DNA from: Desulforamulus hydrothermalis Lam5 = DSM 18033
Lineage (GTDB): Bacteria > Bacillota > Desulfotomaculia > Desulfotomaculales > Desulfotomaculaceae
Assembly (NCBI RefSeq): GCF_000315365.1
Contig: NZ_CAOS01000012.1
Span: 1-64,000, forward strand
DNA length: 64,000 nt
Reading direction: 5' to 3'
Part shown: positions 25,135 to 35,016 of the stretch, piece after piece
Position numbering within the stretch: the stretch's first letter is position 1
Layout of the letters: each line of letters begins with the position of its first letter
Position numbers and translations under genes: made by a program
The notes under the pieces: model-generated
Told to the model about the DNA's origin: nothing
Seen by the model: the letters and a program-made list of their open reading frames with translations, nothing else
Databases searched by the model: none

Positions 25135-25181
25135 AAGTGGTGTAAAGTGGTATTAAGTGGTGGGAAATACCCAGAAAGTGG
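25135..25181 (+). promoter_or_regulatory. MraZ operator: repeated AAGTGG boxes
   Basis: AAGTGG occurs at 25135, 25145 and 25155 with exact 10-bp spacing and again at 25176. Direct repeats of GTGG-like boxes one helical turn apart are the known target of MraZ (TGGGN repeats in E. coli, AAAGTG repeats in Mycoplasma). They end 12 bp before the mraZ ATG, fitting autorepression of the division operon. Confidence 0.85.
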
Positions 25182-25192
25182 AGCATGATATC

Positions 25193-25621
25193 ATGTTTAT
25201 GGGGGAGTTCCAGCACAACATCGACCCAAAGGGTCGTCTCATCATACCTGCCCGCTTCCGTGAAGGTCTGGGTGACCGGTTTATTGTCACCAAGGGTTTA
25301 GACAACTGCCTTTTTGTTTATCCTCGCCAGGAATGGGCTGAGGTTGAACAAAAACTGAAGTCACTGCCCTTTGCCAGGGCAGATGCCCGGGCCTTTGTAC
25401 GTTTTTTCTTTTCCGGAGCCACCGAATGTGAGGTTGATAAGCAGGGACGGATTTTGCTGCCCAACAACCTGCGGGAATATGCCCAACTGGATAAAGAAAC
25501 CGTTATTGTGGGGGTGGCTACCCGGGTAGAAATTTGGTCCAAAGAGATTTGGGACCGTTATCACGCCCAGGCTGAAGCATCTTTTGAAGAACTGGCGGAA
25601 AAGATTGTTGATTTACTTTAG
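25193..25621 (+). CDS. mraZ: Transcriptional regulator MraZ
   Basis: MraZ is a ring-forming AbrB-fold DNA-binding protein that represses its own dcw operon. The 142-residue product starts [19 protein letters not shown], the family N-terminus, with a second half-repeat ([20 protein letters not shown]) at about 70-95 that also carries the DxxGR motif. The ATG at 25193 gives the standard length; an upstream GTG at 25157 would lie inside the operator repeats. It is the first gene of the division and cell-wall block. Confidence 0.95.
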   Translation: MFMGEFQHNIDPKGRLIIPARFREGLGDRFIVTKGLDNCLFVYPRQEWAEVEQKLKSLPFARADARAFVRFFFSGATECEVDKQGRILLPNNLREYAQLDKETVIVGVATRVEIWSKEIWDRYHAQAEASFEELAEKIVDLL

Positions 25622-25735
25622 CCGCCGGCTCTTTTTGCCTTTGAGATATAGACGACAGTATGAAATAACCGGTTTTTTGATAAAAATAATGGCAGTTAAG
25701 CTAATATTTGATTTTTCATCCGGAAAGGGACTGCG

Positions 25736-26674
25736 ATGGAGTTCAAACATATATCCGTACTGTTAAAAGAGTCCATTGAAGGGTTAAACATAAACCCCCG
25801 GGGAATTTATGTGGATTGTACCCTGGGAGGAGCCGGACATAGTTACGAAATATTGCGTCGTCTGGGACCGGAAGGACAACTGATAGGCATCGACCAGGAC
25901 CCGGCAGCTGTTAACCATGCGGTGGTCAAACTTCAGGAGTTCGCCGGTCAGTTTCGTGTTGTGCAAAGCAATTTTTCATGCTTAAAAAAAATTTTGCAAG
26001 AAATGGCTGTGCCCGCGGTAGACGGGGTGCTGTTTGATTTGGGGGTTTCTTCGTATCAGTTGGATACCCCCGAACGGGGCTTTAGTTATATGCATGATGC
26101 CGAACTGGATATGCGCATGGCACCGGACTTGCCCTATAGTGCCAGGGATTTGGTAAATCAACTTGCCGAAGAAAAATTGGCGGATATCATTCGACGCTAT
26201 GGTGAAGAACGCTGGGCCCGACGCATCGCCTCTTTTATTTGCGAAGCAAGAAAAAAACAGCCTATTGCCACCACCGGCGAGCTGGTCGAGATAATTAAAG
26301 CTGCCGTGCCGGCCAGGGCCCGGCGTGAAGGGCCCCACCCGGCAAAGCGAACCTTCCAGGCCCTGCGCATTGCCGTAAACCGTGAGTTGGACATTCTTAG
26401 CCAGGCCGTGCAGGATGCGGTGTCGGTATTAAAACCCGGTGGCAGAATATGTGTAATTACCTTTCACTCGTTGGAAGACCGTATTGTCAAGGACACTCTG
26501 AAAGCATTGGCTGCTCCTTGCCTGTGCCCGCCGTCATTTCCGGTTTGCGCATGCGGCAGGCGGCCGTTGATTAAAGTTATTACCGGTAAGCCCATTGAGC
26601 CAAGCAGAGTAGAAGTGGCAAACAATCCCCGGGCACGCAGCGCCAAACTGCGGGTAGCCGAAAAACTGGGTTAA
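25736..26674 (+). CDS. rsmH: 16S rRNA m4C1402 methyltransferase RsmH
   Basis: RsmH (MraW) methylates N4 of C1402 in 16S rRNA. The 312-residue length is normal. The SAM-binding motif is [12 protein letters not shown] (25-36), with [11 protein letters not shown] and ERGFSYMHD as family signatures and [13 protein letters not shown] near the C-terminus. The CxC-rich segment [15 protein letters not shown] is typical for Gram-positive members. The ATG at 25736 follows GGAAAGGGACTGCG. It is second in the block, 114 bp after mraZ. Confidence 0.96.
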   Translation: MEFKHISVLLKESIEGLNINPRGIYVDCTLGGAGHSYEILRRLGPEGQLIGIDQDPAAVNHAVVKLQEFAGQFRVVQSNFSCLKKILQEMAVPAVDGVLFDLGVSSYQLDTPERGFSYMHDAELDMRMAPDLPYSARDLVNQLAEEKLADIIRRYGEERWARRIASFICEARKKQPIATTGELVEIIKAAVPARARREGPHPAKRTFQALRIAVNRELDILSQAVQDAVSVLKPGGRICVITFHSLEDRIVKDTLKALAAPCLCPPSFPVCACGRRPLIKVITGKPIEPSRVEVANNPRARSAKLRVAEKLG

Positions 26675-26745
26675 TTAATGTATTTGAAAGGTATGCCGGG
26701 GTCTTGTAAACTATAGGTTCTAAACCGGATGGCAGGTGCATAAGC

Positions 26746-27279
26746 TTGAGTGTAGCACAGGAAAAATTTAGCTATCAATTGCCGGAAGAACGGCAGCAAC
26801 AAAAAGCCAGGCCCGGTCGACAATTGTCCAAACGGGCTGCCCGCCGGGGCAAAATTGTGGTAACAGGCTGTATACTGGCATTATTTTTGACCGGTCTCAC
26901 CATTGCTTATTACTATGCCCAGGTAGCTGCCGTAGGTTACCAAATCAGCCGGCTGCAAAGCGAGGTGGCCAATTTACAGGCTGAACAAGAGTACCTGGAG
27001 TCACAAGCTAACCAACTGCTGTCTTTACAACGAATTGAGGCCATTGCCACCACTAGACTGGGTATGGTAAAACCGGATCCCAAGGAAGTGGTTTTGGTTG
27101 CCGCCCTGCCTAAGAGTCCCCAGGCAGCATCAAACAGCTCAACCAATCAATTAAACAAACAAGAGTCATCGCAATCTGCCTCCGGTGTGCAGGAGCAGCA
27201 TAAAACGGGAGAGATTGGGAAAAATCCCGTTATTGACGCATTGATGGATCTGGTACAGCGATGGGAGCAAAAACGTTAG
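26746..27279 (+). CDS. ftsL: Cell division protein FtsL
   Basis: This bitopic membrane protein of 177 residues has a basic cytoplasmic N-terminus (1-45), one membrane helix (about 46-66) and an outside coiled coil (about 70-105, ISRLQSEVANLQAEQEYLESQ), then a low-complexity Ser/Gln tail. FtsL partners DivIC and DivIB/FtsQ to activate septal wall synthesis. Sequence conservation in this family is low, and the call rests on topology and position between rsmH and spoVD. The TTG at 26746 follows GCAGGTGCATAAGC. Confidence 0.88.
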   Translation: MSVAQEKFSYQLPEERQQQKARPGRQLSKRAARRGKIVVTGCILALFLTGLTIAYYYAQVAAVGYQISRLQSEVANLQAEQEYLESQANQLLSLQRIEAIATTRLGMVKPDPKEVVLVAALPKSPQAASNSSTNQLNKQESSQSASGVQEQHKTGEIGKNPVIDALMDLVQRWEQKR

Positions 27280-27316
27280 GGAGCGGCGACCCCAGGCCTG
27301 CAGGGAGGAATCATGG

Positions 27317-29461
27317 TTGAAGACCACCAGTATTGTTATCCGCAGGAGAATAACCGGCCTTTTCTTACTGGCCGCCGCTTTTTTGTCATGCATTATATTA
27401 CGCTTGGCATGGGTGCAGATTGTTAAGGGAGATGAATATCGCCAGAAAGGTATTATCAACCGGATGCGGGACGTGCCGGTGGAGGCTAAGCGGGGCAGTA
27501 TTCTGGACCGTAACGGCAATGAGTTGGTTACCAGTGTCAGTGCGGACTCTGTTTATGCCATTCCCAACCACATTAAAAACCCTGATGAAGTGGCTGTTCA
27601 AATTGCACCCCTGCTGGGGATGGATGTTAACAAGGTTAAAACCATTATTACCAGGAAGTCTCGGTTTGAGTGGCTGAAAAGAAAAGTGGATTATGAAACA
27701 TCCCAAAAAATTAAAGCTTTAAAAATTGAAGGCATCGGTTTTGCTGAGGAAAGCAAGCGTTATTATAAACAGGAAACCCTGGCACCTCATATTCTGGGCT
27801 TTACCGGTACGGATAACCAGGGACTAATGGGTATGGAAGCGGCCTTTGACGAAGAATTAAAGGGGATTCCCGGCCGTATCGTGATTGAACATGATGCGGC
27901 GGGGCGGGAAATTCCTCAGGCTTTGCACCAGTACATACCGCCCAGTCAGGGGAATAACCTGGTACTGACCCTGGACCAGACGATTCAGCATTTTGTAGAA
28001 CGGGAACTGGATAAGATTGTGGTGGCACATCGTCCTAAAACGGCGGTAATCATTGTGATGGATCCCCAGACCGGGGAAGTGCTGGCTATGGGCAACCGTC
28101 CCACCTTTAATCCTAATAAGTGGCGGGAAGCGCCGCAACAGGTTTGGGACCGCAACCCTGCCATTTGGTATAATTATGAACCGGGATCTACCTTCAAGAT
28201 TGTAACCGCTGCCGCAGCCCTGGAGGAAAATGCCGTTAAACCTTCCGATCGTTTTTATTGCCCCGGTTATATTCAGGTGGCCGACCGCAAAATACGCTGC
28301 TGGAAAGACGGCGGCCATGGCAGCCAGAGCTTTGAAGAAGTGGTACAAAATTCCTGCAACCCGGGGTTTATTCAAACCGGCTTGAACCTGGGCAAGGAAA
28401 AATTTTATAAATATATCAGAGCCTTTGGCTTTGGCCAGCCTACCGGCATTGGCCTGCCCGGCGAAGCCAAAGGTATTATCATCCGGGAAAATGATGCCAC
28501 TAACCTTAATATCGCCACCATGTCCATCGGACAGTCTATTGCCGTCACGCCCATTCAGCTGTTATCGGCAGTTTGCGCGGTGGCCAACGGCGGCAAATTG
28601 ATGAAACCCCAACTGGTGAAAAGGGTGGAAGACCAAAAGGGTAATGTGATAAAAGAGTATAAACCGGAAATGATAAGGCAGGTTATCTCTGCGGAAACGG
28701 CCCGGTTGACCGGTCAGTTGTTAGAAAATGTTGTCTTCAAGGGGACCGGCAAGAATGCTTTTGTTGAAGGGTACCGGGCAGCCGGCAAAACCGGTACAGC
28801 CCAGGTGGTGGCAGAACGGGGCGGCTACGCCAGCGGCAAATATGTGGCTTCCTTTGTGGGCTTTGCACCGGTTAATGATCCCAAAATTGCCGTTTTAATT
28901 ATGATTGCTGAACCCCAAGGAGGGGCATATTATGGCGGCGTTGTTGCTGCCCCGGTTTTCTCTCCCCTGGCCCTGGATATTTTGCGTTACCTGGGTGTGC
29001 CGGAACAGAAAAATTTACCCAAGCCCAAGACCAATCCCTGGGAAGTGGAACAGGAGCGAATTGAAGTAGCGGTTCCCAACGTAGTTAACCTGCCCCTGGA
29101 TGAAGCACAGAAAACTTTACGGGAGGCCGGCTTGGCTTTTGAAACAAGAGGCCAGGGCAGGGTGGTTTACGGCCAGATTCCGGAAAGCGGCGCCTTGGTA
29201 TTGTCAGGCACCACTGTCATTTTGGATCTCGCCGGTACCGCCGACGCTAAAAATAAACAGGGGGAACAGGTTTCCATACCGGATTTAAAGGGCATGACCA
29301 TTCGTGAGGCAGGCAATTTGTTGGAGAGTATAGGGCTTAAGTTAGAACCGGTGGGTTCCGGGTTGGCAGTAACCCAGAGTCCCGCTCCCGGGCAGAAGCT
29401 GCCTCGGGGCAGCACCGTAAAGGTGGAATTTAAACCCCCGTCAGCAGCCAATAAATTTTAA
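27317..29461 (+). CDS. spoVD: Class B penicillin-binding protein SpoVD/FtsI with two PASTA domains
   Basis: This 714-residue septal transpeptidase cross-links peptidoglycan. After the membrane anchor (12-33) come the dimerisation domain, the transpeptidase domain with PGSTFK (catalytic Ser near 292), SCN and AAGKTGTAQ (near 489), and two PASTA repeats (about 583-645 and 652-712). PASTA domains mark SpoVD and Gram-positive PBP2 types. This is the only class B PBP in the block, so it may serve both vegetative division and spore cortex. The TTG at 27317 lies 8 bp after GGAGG; an ATG 4 bp earlier is out of frame. A terminator follows. Confidence 0.93.
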   Translation: MKTTSIVIRRRITGLFLLAAAFLSCIILRLAWVQIVKGDEYRQKGIINRMRDVPVEAKRGSILDRNGNELVTSVSADSVYAIPNHIKNPDEVAVQIAPLLGMDVNKVKTIITRKSRFEWLKRKVDYETSQKIKALKIEGIGFAEESKRYYKQETLAPHILGFTGTDNQGLMGMEAAFDEELKGIPGRIVIEHDAAGREIPQALHQYIPPSQGNNLVLTLDQTIQHFVERELDKIVVAHRPKTAVIIVMDPQTGEVLAMGNRPTFNPNKWREAPQQVWDRNPAIWYNYEPGSTFKIVTAAAALEENAVKPSDRFYCPGYIQVADRKIRCWKDGGHGSQSFEEVVQNSCNPGFIQTGLNLGKEKFYKYIRAFGFGQPTGIGLPGEAKGIIIRENDATNLNIATMSIGQSIAVTPIQLLSAVCAVANGGKLMKPQLVKRVEDQKGNVIKEYKPEMIRQVISAETARLTGQLLENVVFKGTGKNAFVEGYRAAGKTGTAQVVAERGGYASGKYVASFVGFAPVNDPKIAVLIMIAEPQGGAYYGGVVAAPVFSPLALDILRYLGVPEQKNLPKPKTNPWEVEQERIEVAVPNVVNLPLDEAQKTLREAGLAFETRGQGRVVYGQIPESGALVLSGTTVILDLAGTADAKNKQGEQVSIPDLKGMTIREAGNLLESIGLKLEPVGSGLAVTQSPAPGQKLPRGSTVKVEFKPPSAANKF

Positions 29462-29473
29462 CCGACGGCTGGG

Positions 29474-29512
29474 AAACCCTGGCCTCCCGTGCAGGGGGGC
29501 CAGGGTTTTTAC
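29474..29512 (+). terminator. Terminator between spoVD and murE
   Basis: AAACCCTGGCC pairs perfectly with GGCCAGGGTTT over 11 bp, followed by a T run; an outer CGGCTG/CAGCCG pair can extend it. It splits the division block into separate transcription units or acts as an attenuator. Confidence 0.88.
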
Positions 29513-29583
29513 AGCCGGCGCCGACAGGCATAAATGATGCACAAATGGAAAGAATAGGAAGTATAATGAATGGAGGGCTTAGG

Positions 29584-31056
29584 GTGCTGTTAAAACAATT
29601 GCTGCAGGCTGTTGCAACGGTTTCGGTTGAAGGTTCACAGGATATTGAGATAGAAGGTATTTGTTATGACTCACGCCAGGCCGGACCGGGTATGCTTTTT
29701 GTGGCCATCCGGGGCTTTCAAACCGACGGGCATATGTATATTGACCGGGCTGCGGCAGCCGGGGCTGCTGCCGTTGTGGTGGAAAAGGATACAGTTGTGC
29801 CGCAGGGGTTGACTGTTGTTAAAGTGGCGGACAGCAGAAAGGCGCTGGCCTTATTGTCAAGCCATTTTTACGGCAATCCCTCCCAAAACTTAACCATGGT
29901 AGGAGTAACCGGCACCAACGGCAAAACCACCACCACTCATTTGATTGCTTCGATATGGCGACAGGCCGGTCTAAAGCCAGGTGTTATCGGCACTATCCAT
30001 AATTTAATCGGCGAACAGGCACTGCCGGTGACCAATACTACCCCGGAATCACTGGACTTGCAAAAATTGCTGGCCCGCATGGTTGAAGAAAACGTCAAGG
30101 GTGTCGCCATGGAGGTTTCCTCCCACGCCTTGGCTTTGAACCGAGTTGCCGGGGTGGCTTACGACATGGCAGTGTTTACAAATATAACCCAGGATCACCT
30201 TGATTTTCACGGTACCATGGAAGAGTACCTGGCGGCCAAAGCGAAACTTTTTACCATGGATATTAAGTATGCTGTTATTAATGCTGATGATCCGGCGGCG
30301 GCATATTTGACCAAGGTAAGCCGAGGAAAAGTTTATACCTATGCCATTGAACAGCAGGCGGACGTTATGGCAACCGATATACAAGTTACCGCTAAAGGGG
30401 TTAGCTTTACCGTCAGGGGCCCCTGGGGTGAACACAAGCTGCAGTTAAAACTAACCGGACGTTTTAATGTTTACAACGCTCTGGCCGCCTATACGGCAGG
30501 TCTCGCTTTAGGTTTGCCGGCCCCGGATGTAATAACTGCGCTGGCCGGTGTCAGCGGCGTTGCCGGCCGCTTCGAACTGGTAGACGAGGGTCAGGATTTT
30601 GCTGTGATTGTGGATTATGCCCATACGCCGGACGGGTTGGCCAATATCCTGGAGACAGCCCGCCAGATTACCGGCGGCAGGTTAATTACTGTTTTTGGTT
30701 GTGGCGGCGACCGTGACCGCACCAAGCGGCCCATCATGGGCGAAATTGCTGCCCGCTACAGTGATTTGGCGGTGGTAACTTCAGATAATCCCCGGACCGA
30801 AGATCCCGGCAGGATTATTCAAGATGTGCTGGAAGGGGTAAGCAAAGCAGCTTCACCGGACAGTTACCTGGTCCTTGAGGACCGCCGGGAGGCTATCAAC
30901 CGGGCGGTTGACTTGGCCCGGCCGGGTGATGTGGTGGTAATTGCCGGCAAGGGGCATGAAGATTACCAGATTATCGGGACTACCAAATATCCCTTTGATG
31001 ATCGGTTGGAGGCGCGGCAGGCCATAGCCCGCCGCTACGGCACCAAGCGAAATTAA
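29584..31056 (+). CDS. murE: UDP-MurNAc-tripeptide synthetase MurE
   Basis: MurE adds the third amino acid to UDP-MurNAc-L-Ala-D-Glu in the cytoplasm. The 490-residue product has [11 protein letters not shown] (ATP loop), the carbamoylated-Lys region and DNPR (in TSDNPRTEDP), the hallmark of enzymes that add meso-diaminopimelate, so the wall is probably A1-gamma type. The GTG at 29584 is chosen because GGAGGG lies just upstream; ATGs at 29545 and 29566 lie before that site. murF follows after 20 bp. Confidence 0.96.
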   Translation: MLLKQLLQAVATVSVEGSQDIEIEGICYDSRQAGPGMLFVAIRGFQTDGHMYIDRAAAAGAAAVVVEKDTVVPQGLTVVKVADSRKALALLSSHFYGNPSQNLTMVGVTGTNGKTTTTHLIASIWRQAGLKPGVIGTIHNLIGEQALPVTNTTPESLDLQKLLARMVEENVKGVAMEVSSHALALNRVAGVAYDMAVFTNITQDHLDFHGTMEEYLAAKAKLFTMDIKYAVINADDPAAAYLTKVSRGKVYTYAIEQQADVMATDIQVTAKGVSFTVRGPWGEHKLQLKLTGRFNVYNALAAYTAGLALGLPAPDVITALAGVSGVAGRFELVDEGQDFAVIVDYAHTPDGLANILETARQITGGRLITVFGCGGDRDRTKRPIMGEIAARYSDLAVVTSDNPRTEDPGRIIQDVLEGVSKAASPDSYLVLEDRREAINRAVDLARPGDVVVIAGKGHEDYQIIGTTKYPFDDRLEARQAIARRYGTKRN

Positions 31057-31076
31057 AAAAGGAAGTGCCAATCAAC

Positions 31077-32456
31077 ATGTTACCTTACAGTGTAGATGAA
31101 ATTGCCCGGATAACCGGGGGTGTCTTATTGCAGGGCAACCCTGCCACGCCGGTTAATGGGGTTTGTATTGACAGCCGCCAAGTACAGCCAGGGGGGATTT
31201 TTGCGGCCCTGCCCGGACAGCAGGTTGACGGCCATGATTTTGCGGCACAGGCTGTGGCAGGGGGGGCAGCCGCCCTGTTAGTATCCCGGCCGGTTACCGT
31301 TGCTGCGGCTGTACCGGTTGTGCTGGTGAAGGATACCAGGCAGGCCTTGCAGCGCCTGGCTGCCGATAACCGGGCCCGCCTGACTGTGCCGGTGGTGGCG
31401 GTAACGGGCAGCAACGGTAAGACAACCACTAAAGATATGATTGCGTCAGTGCTGCAAACCCGCTACAATACCCTCAAGACCCAGGGCAATTATAATAACG
31501 AACTTGGTTTGCCCTTAACGCTGCTTAATTTAACTGAACAACATCAAGCCGCCGTGGTGGAAATGGGCATGCGGGGGCCCGGAGAGATAGATTTTTTAGC
31601 CAAACTGGCTAAACCAACCGGTGCGGTGATCACCAACATCGGCGAAGCCCATCTGGAACGCCTGGGCTCAGTAAAAAATATTGCCCTGGCTAAAACAGAG
31701 GTATTAGAACACATTGAGCCGGGCGGCTTTGCTGTGCTAAACGGGGACAGTCCCTGGCTCAAGGAGCTGGCCGACCGCTGCCGGGGTAAGGTATGGTTCT
31801 ACTCTTTAACAGGCCGGGGAGATATTCGGGGTTATAACATTGAGCCGGATGGCCTGGGGGTTAAGTATCAGGTCATTTATCCAGGGGGCCGGGGCGAAAT
31901 ATACCTGCCGGTACCAGGCAGCCACAATGTCCTGAACAGTTTGGCTGCGGTGGGAGTTGGTCTGCAGCTGGGCTTAACCTTTGCTGACATTGCCTGCGGG
32001 TTGCAGCAGGCGGCACTTTCCGGGATGAGGCTGGAAATAATTAAATGTCAGGGCATTACCATTATAAACGATACCTATAATGCCAATCCTGCATCGGTTA
32101 AAGCTGCCCTCAAGGTTTTGCAGGAAACTGCCACCGGCAGAAAAATTGCGGTCTTGGGCAATATGTATGAACTGGGTGCCCTGTCCCAGACGGGACACCG
32201 GGAAGTGGGCGAAGCGGCAGCCGGTGTGCCGGTGGATTACCTGGTAACCGTGGGGCAGCTGGCCCGCTGGATTGCTGAGGGAGGACAGCAGGCAGGATTA
32301 CCATCCGCTTGCATTCGGCAGTGTGCAGATAACCCACAGGCGGTTAGCATTATAAAAAACATACTGCAAACCGGTGACACAATATTAATTAAAGGGTCCC
32401 GTGGTATGCGCATGGAGCAAATTGTTCAGGAATTGGCAGCAGACGGCCGATCTTGA
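31077..32456 (+). CDS. murF: UDP-MurNAc-tripeptide--D-Ala-D-Ala ligase MurF
   Basis: MurF joins D-Ala-D-Ala to the tripeptide precursor. The 459-residue chain shows GSNGKTTTKDM (ATP loop), the LTEQHQAAVVEMGM segment and NDTYNANPAS, all typical of MurF rather than MurE. The ATG at 31077 is preferred to the GTG at 31065, which directly abuts the GGAAG site. It is part of the murE-murF-mraY-murD series. Confidence 0.95.
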   Translation: MLPYSVDEIARITGGVLLQGNPATPVNGVCIDSRQVQPGGIFAALPGQQVDGHDFAAQAVAGGAAALLVSRPVTVAAAVPVVLVKDTRQALQRLAADNRARLTVPVVAVTGSNGKTTTKDMIASVLQTRYNTLKTQGNYNNELGLPLTLLNLTEQHQAAVVEMGMRGPGEIDFLAKLAKPTGAVITNIGEAHLERLGSVKNIALAKTEVLEHIEPGGFAVLNGDSPWLKELADRCRGKVWFYSLTGRGDIRGYNIEPDGLGVKYQVIYPGGRGEIYLPVPGSHNVLNSLAAVGVGLQLGLTFADIACGLQQAALSGMRLEIIKCQGITIINDTYNANPASVKAALKVLQETATGRKIAVLGNMYELGALSQTGHREVGEAAAGVPVDYLVTVGQLARWIAEGGQQAGLPSACIRQCADNPQAVSIIKNILQTGDTILIKGSRGMRMEQIVQELAADGRS

Positions 32457-32521
32457 TGAGGATGAGGGCGATATAGGGGCTGAATTGGCACGGCCCTCGG
32501 TGCATAAGGGAGGAATTTTGC

Positions 32522-33523
32522 GTGGATTATCATGTGGTTGGGCTGGCGGCAGGGATCAGTATGCTGGTAACCCTGGCGCTGGGTCCGCTAACCATTCCTT
32601 TGCTGAGAAGACTGAAGTTTGGGCAAACCATCCGAGCGGAAGGACCGTCCGGTCACATGGCTAAATCCGGCACCCCAACCATGGGTGGCATAATGTTTCT
32701 GGCGGCCATCGCGGTGACCGGTGCCTTATTATTAAGCAGCGGCGTACCTGGCCGGGCCGAAGGTTTGGTGGTGTTAGCCGTTACCCTGGGATATGGTTTA
32801 ATTGGTTTTTTGGACGATTTCATTAAAGTTGCGCTAAAAAGAAATCTGGGTTTAAAGGCCCGGGAGAAAATTTTAGGCCAGCTGATATTTGCTGCGGTTT
32901 TGGCAGTGGTGGCTGTGTTCCGGCTGGGGCGAGGAACTGATTATGTAATTCCTTTTACCGACTTTTTTACCCCGGGGGGCATTGGATTTGATCCCGGTTG
33001 GTGGCCGTTTTTCGGAATTACGGTATTGGTGCTGCTGGGCACCGGCAACGGCGTTAATTTAACAGACGGCTTAGACGGTCTGGCTGCCGGTGCTACGGTA
33101 TTTACTGCGGCGGCCTTTGTGGTGCTGGCCCTGGCCGTCGGTAAAGTAGGCACAGCTATTGTTTTGGCAGCCGTGGCAGGCGGTTGCCTGGGTTTTTTAT
33201 TTTATAACCGGCATCCGGCCAAGGTTTTCATGGGAGATACCGGTTCGCTGGCGTTGGGAGGCGCCCTGGGGGCGGCAGCTGTGGTTACCCGCAGTGAATT
33301 ACTGCTGGTTATTATTGGCGGCCTGTACGTGCTGGAAACCCTATCGGTCATTATTCAGGTAATATCTTTTAAGACTACCGGCCGCCGGGTTTTTCGCATG
33401 AGCCCGTTGCACCACCACTTTGAACTTACCGGGTGGTCGGAAAAAAAAGTGGTCAGCTTTTTTTGGCTGTTGAGCTTAATATTTTCCTTGGTTGGCTTGC
33501 TGGGCACCGTGGGGTTGAGTTAA
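32522..33523 (+). CDS. mraY: Phospho-MurNAc-pentapeptide translocase MraY
   Basis: MraY moves phospho-MurNAc-pentapeptide to undecaprenyl phosphate, making lipid I. The 333-residue, ten-helix membrane protein carries the Asp-rich motif FLDDFIKV, NLTDGLDGLA and the HHHFE loop near the C-terminus. The N-terminal GPSGHMAKSGTPTMGG is typical. The GTG at 32522 follows AAGGGAGGAATTTTGC. It lies 65 bp after murF. Confidence 0.97.
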   Translation: MDYHVVGLAAGISMLVTLALGPLTIPLLRRLKFGQTIRAEGPSGHMAKSGTPTMGGIMFLAAIAVTGALLLSSGVPGRAEGLVVLAVTLGYGLIGFLDDFIKVALKRNLGLKAREKILGQLIFAAVLAVVAVFRLGRGTDYVIPFTDFFTPGGIGFDPGWWPFFGITVLVLLGTGNGVNLTDGLDGLAAGATVFTAAAFVVLALAVGKVGTAIVLAAVAGGCLGFLFYNRHPAKVFMGDTGSLALGGALGAAAVVTRSELLLVIIGGLYVLETLSVIIQVISFKTTGRRVFRMSPLHHHFELTGWSEKKVVSFFWLLSLIFSLVGLLGTVGLS

Positions 33524-33594
33524 CCCGGCATACCTGGCAGGTTCGACCTTGTTAAAGGTGGAAATACTTTTTGCTGCATAAAGGAGAGCGTAAA

Positions 33595-34959
33595 GTGGAT
33601 TTGGCAGGAAAGAACGTTTTAGTGGTGGGGGCCGGAGTGAGCGGCCGGGCAGTATGTGAATTTTTACATAACAAAGGGGCCAGGGTAACCCTGACAGATG
33701 CAAAACCAAGGGAACAAATGGCAGAGATGGCGGATCAACTTTCCCGGCAGGGAATAAAACCGGTGTTTGGGGAATACCCGCCGGTGAGCCGTCAGGATTA
33801 TGATTTATTGGTGGTGAGTCCCGGCGTTCCCTTGACAGTAGATCCGGTGGTCCAGGCCGGGGCGGCCGGCGTGCCTGTTTTAGGTGAACTGGAACTGGCC
33901 TACCGGTTTGCCAGGGCGCCCGTGATAGCCATAACCGGTACCAACGGCAAAACCACCACCACCTCATTAATCGGCCAAATGTTTAAGGACGCCGGTTATA
34001 AAACTTTGGTGGCAGGCAATATTGGATTGCCTCTGATCAGTGAGATTGAGCACTATACAGCAGATGATATAGTGGTGGCCGAAGTATCAAGTTTTCAGCT
34101 GGAAACCGCTTGCCTTTTTTCACCTAAAGTAGCAGTAATTTTAAATATCACACCGGACCACCTTGACCGTCACGGTTCAATGGAAGCCTATATCAAAGCC
34201 AAAGCCAATATTTTTACCAGGCAGCAGCCCTCAGACTGGACCGTATTAAATTATGATGATCCGGTTACCAGGCAATTGGCCGAGGATTGTCCTGCCCAGG
34301 TTATATTTTTCAGCCGGCGGCATATTTTAGAAAAAGGGAGCTTTGTCCAGGACAACAAGATTGTGTTTGCCGACCGGTCCGGCTTGCGTGAGATTGCCCC
34401 GGTTGACTCCCTGCGCATACCTGGCAGCCACAATTTGGAAAACGCTTTGGCTGCCGTTGCCGCCTGTTGTGCTATGGGCTTATCGCCGGCTGAACTGGCC
34501 TACACCTTGGGTCATTTCACCGGAGTTGCCCACCGCTTGGAATATGTTACCACCATCAACGGTGTGGCTTATATTAATGATTCCAAGGGCACAAATCCGG
34601 ATGCTGCCATTAAGGCGCTGGATGCCTACCACGTACCGATTGTATTGATTGCCGGCGGTAAAAACAAAGGAGTATCGTTTGAACAATTTGCCCGTAAAAT
34701 TAAAGAGAAAGTCAGGGTTTTAATTACCGTGGGGATGCACGGTTATCAGATAGCCGAGGCCGCCCGAGCACAGGGATTTAACAACATTTTGCCCGCCCGG
34801 GATTACCCCCACGCCGTACAGCTGGCTTACCGGCAGGCCCGGCCGGGCGAAGTGGTACTGCTTTCCCCGGCCTGCACCAGTTGGGATATGTTTAAAAACT
34901 TTGAGGAACGGGGCCAATTATTTAAAAAACTGGTGCTGGAACTGCCAAACAACAATTGA
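33595..34959 (+). CDS. murD: UDP-MurNAc-L-alanine--D-glutamate ligase MurD
   Basis: MurD adds D-glutamate to UDP-MurNAc-L-Ala. The 454-residue product has an N-terminal Rossmann domain ([13 protein letters not shown]), [11 protein letters not shown] (ATP loop), [10 protein letters not shown] and the C-terminal [19 protein letters not shown] signature of MurD. The GTG at 33595 follows AAAGGAGAGCGTAAA; upstream TTG codons would place the ribosome site inside the gene. It precedes spoVE by 57 bp. Confidence 0.96.
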   Translation: MDLAGKNVLVVGAGVSGRAVCEFLHNKGARVTLTDAKPREQMAEMADQLSRQGIKPVFGEYPPVSRQDYDLLVVSPGVPLTVDPVVQAGAAGVPVLGELELAYRFARAPVIAITGTNGKTTTTSLIGQMFKDAGYKTLVAGNIGLPLISEIEHYTADDIVVAEVSSFQLETACLFSPKVAVILNITPDHLDRHGSMEAYIKAKANIFTRQQPSDWTVLNYDDPVTRQLAEDCPAQVIFFSRRHILEKGSFVQDNKIVFADRSGLREIAPVDSLRIPGSHNLENALAAVAACCAMGLSPAELAYTLGHFTGVAHRLEYVTTINGVAYINDSKGTNPDAAIKALDAYHVPIVLIAGGKNKGVSFEQFARKIKEKVRVLITVGMHGYQIAEAARAQGFNNILPARDYPHAVQLAYRQARPGEVVLLSPACTSWDMFKNFEERGQLFKKLVLELPNNN

Positions 34960-35016
34960 AGCAATCACAGCCTGCCCCCCGGCATTTGAAGGCGGAAACT
35001 AAAGGAGGTAGAAACC

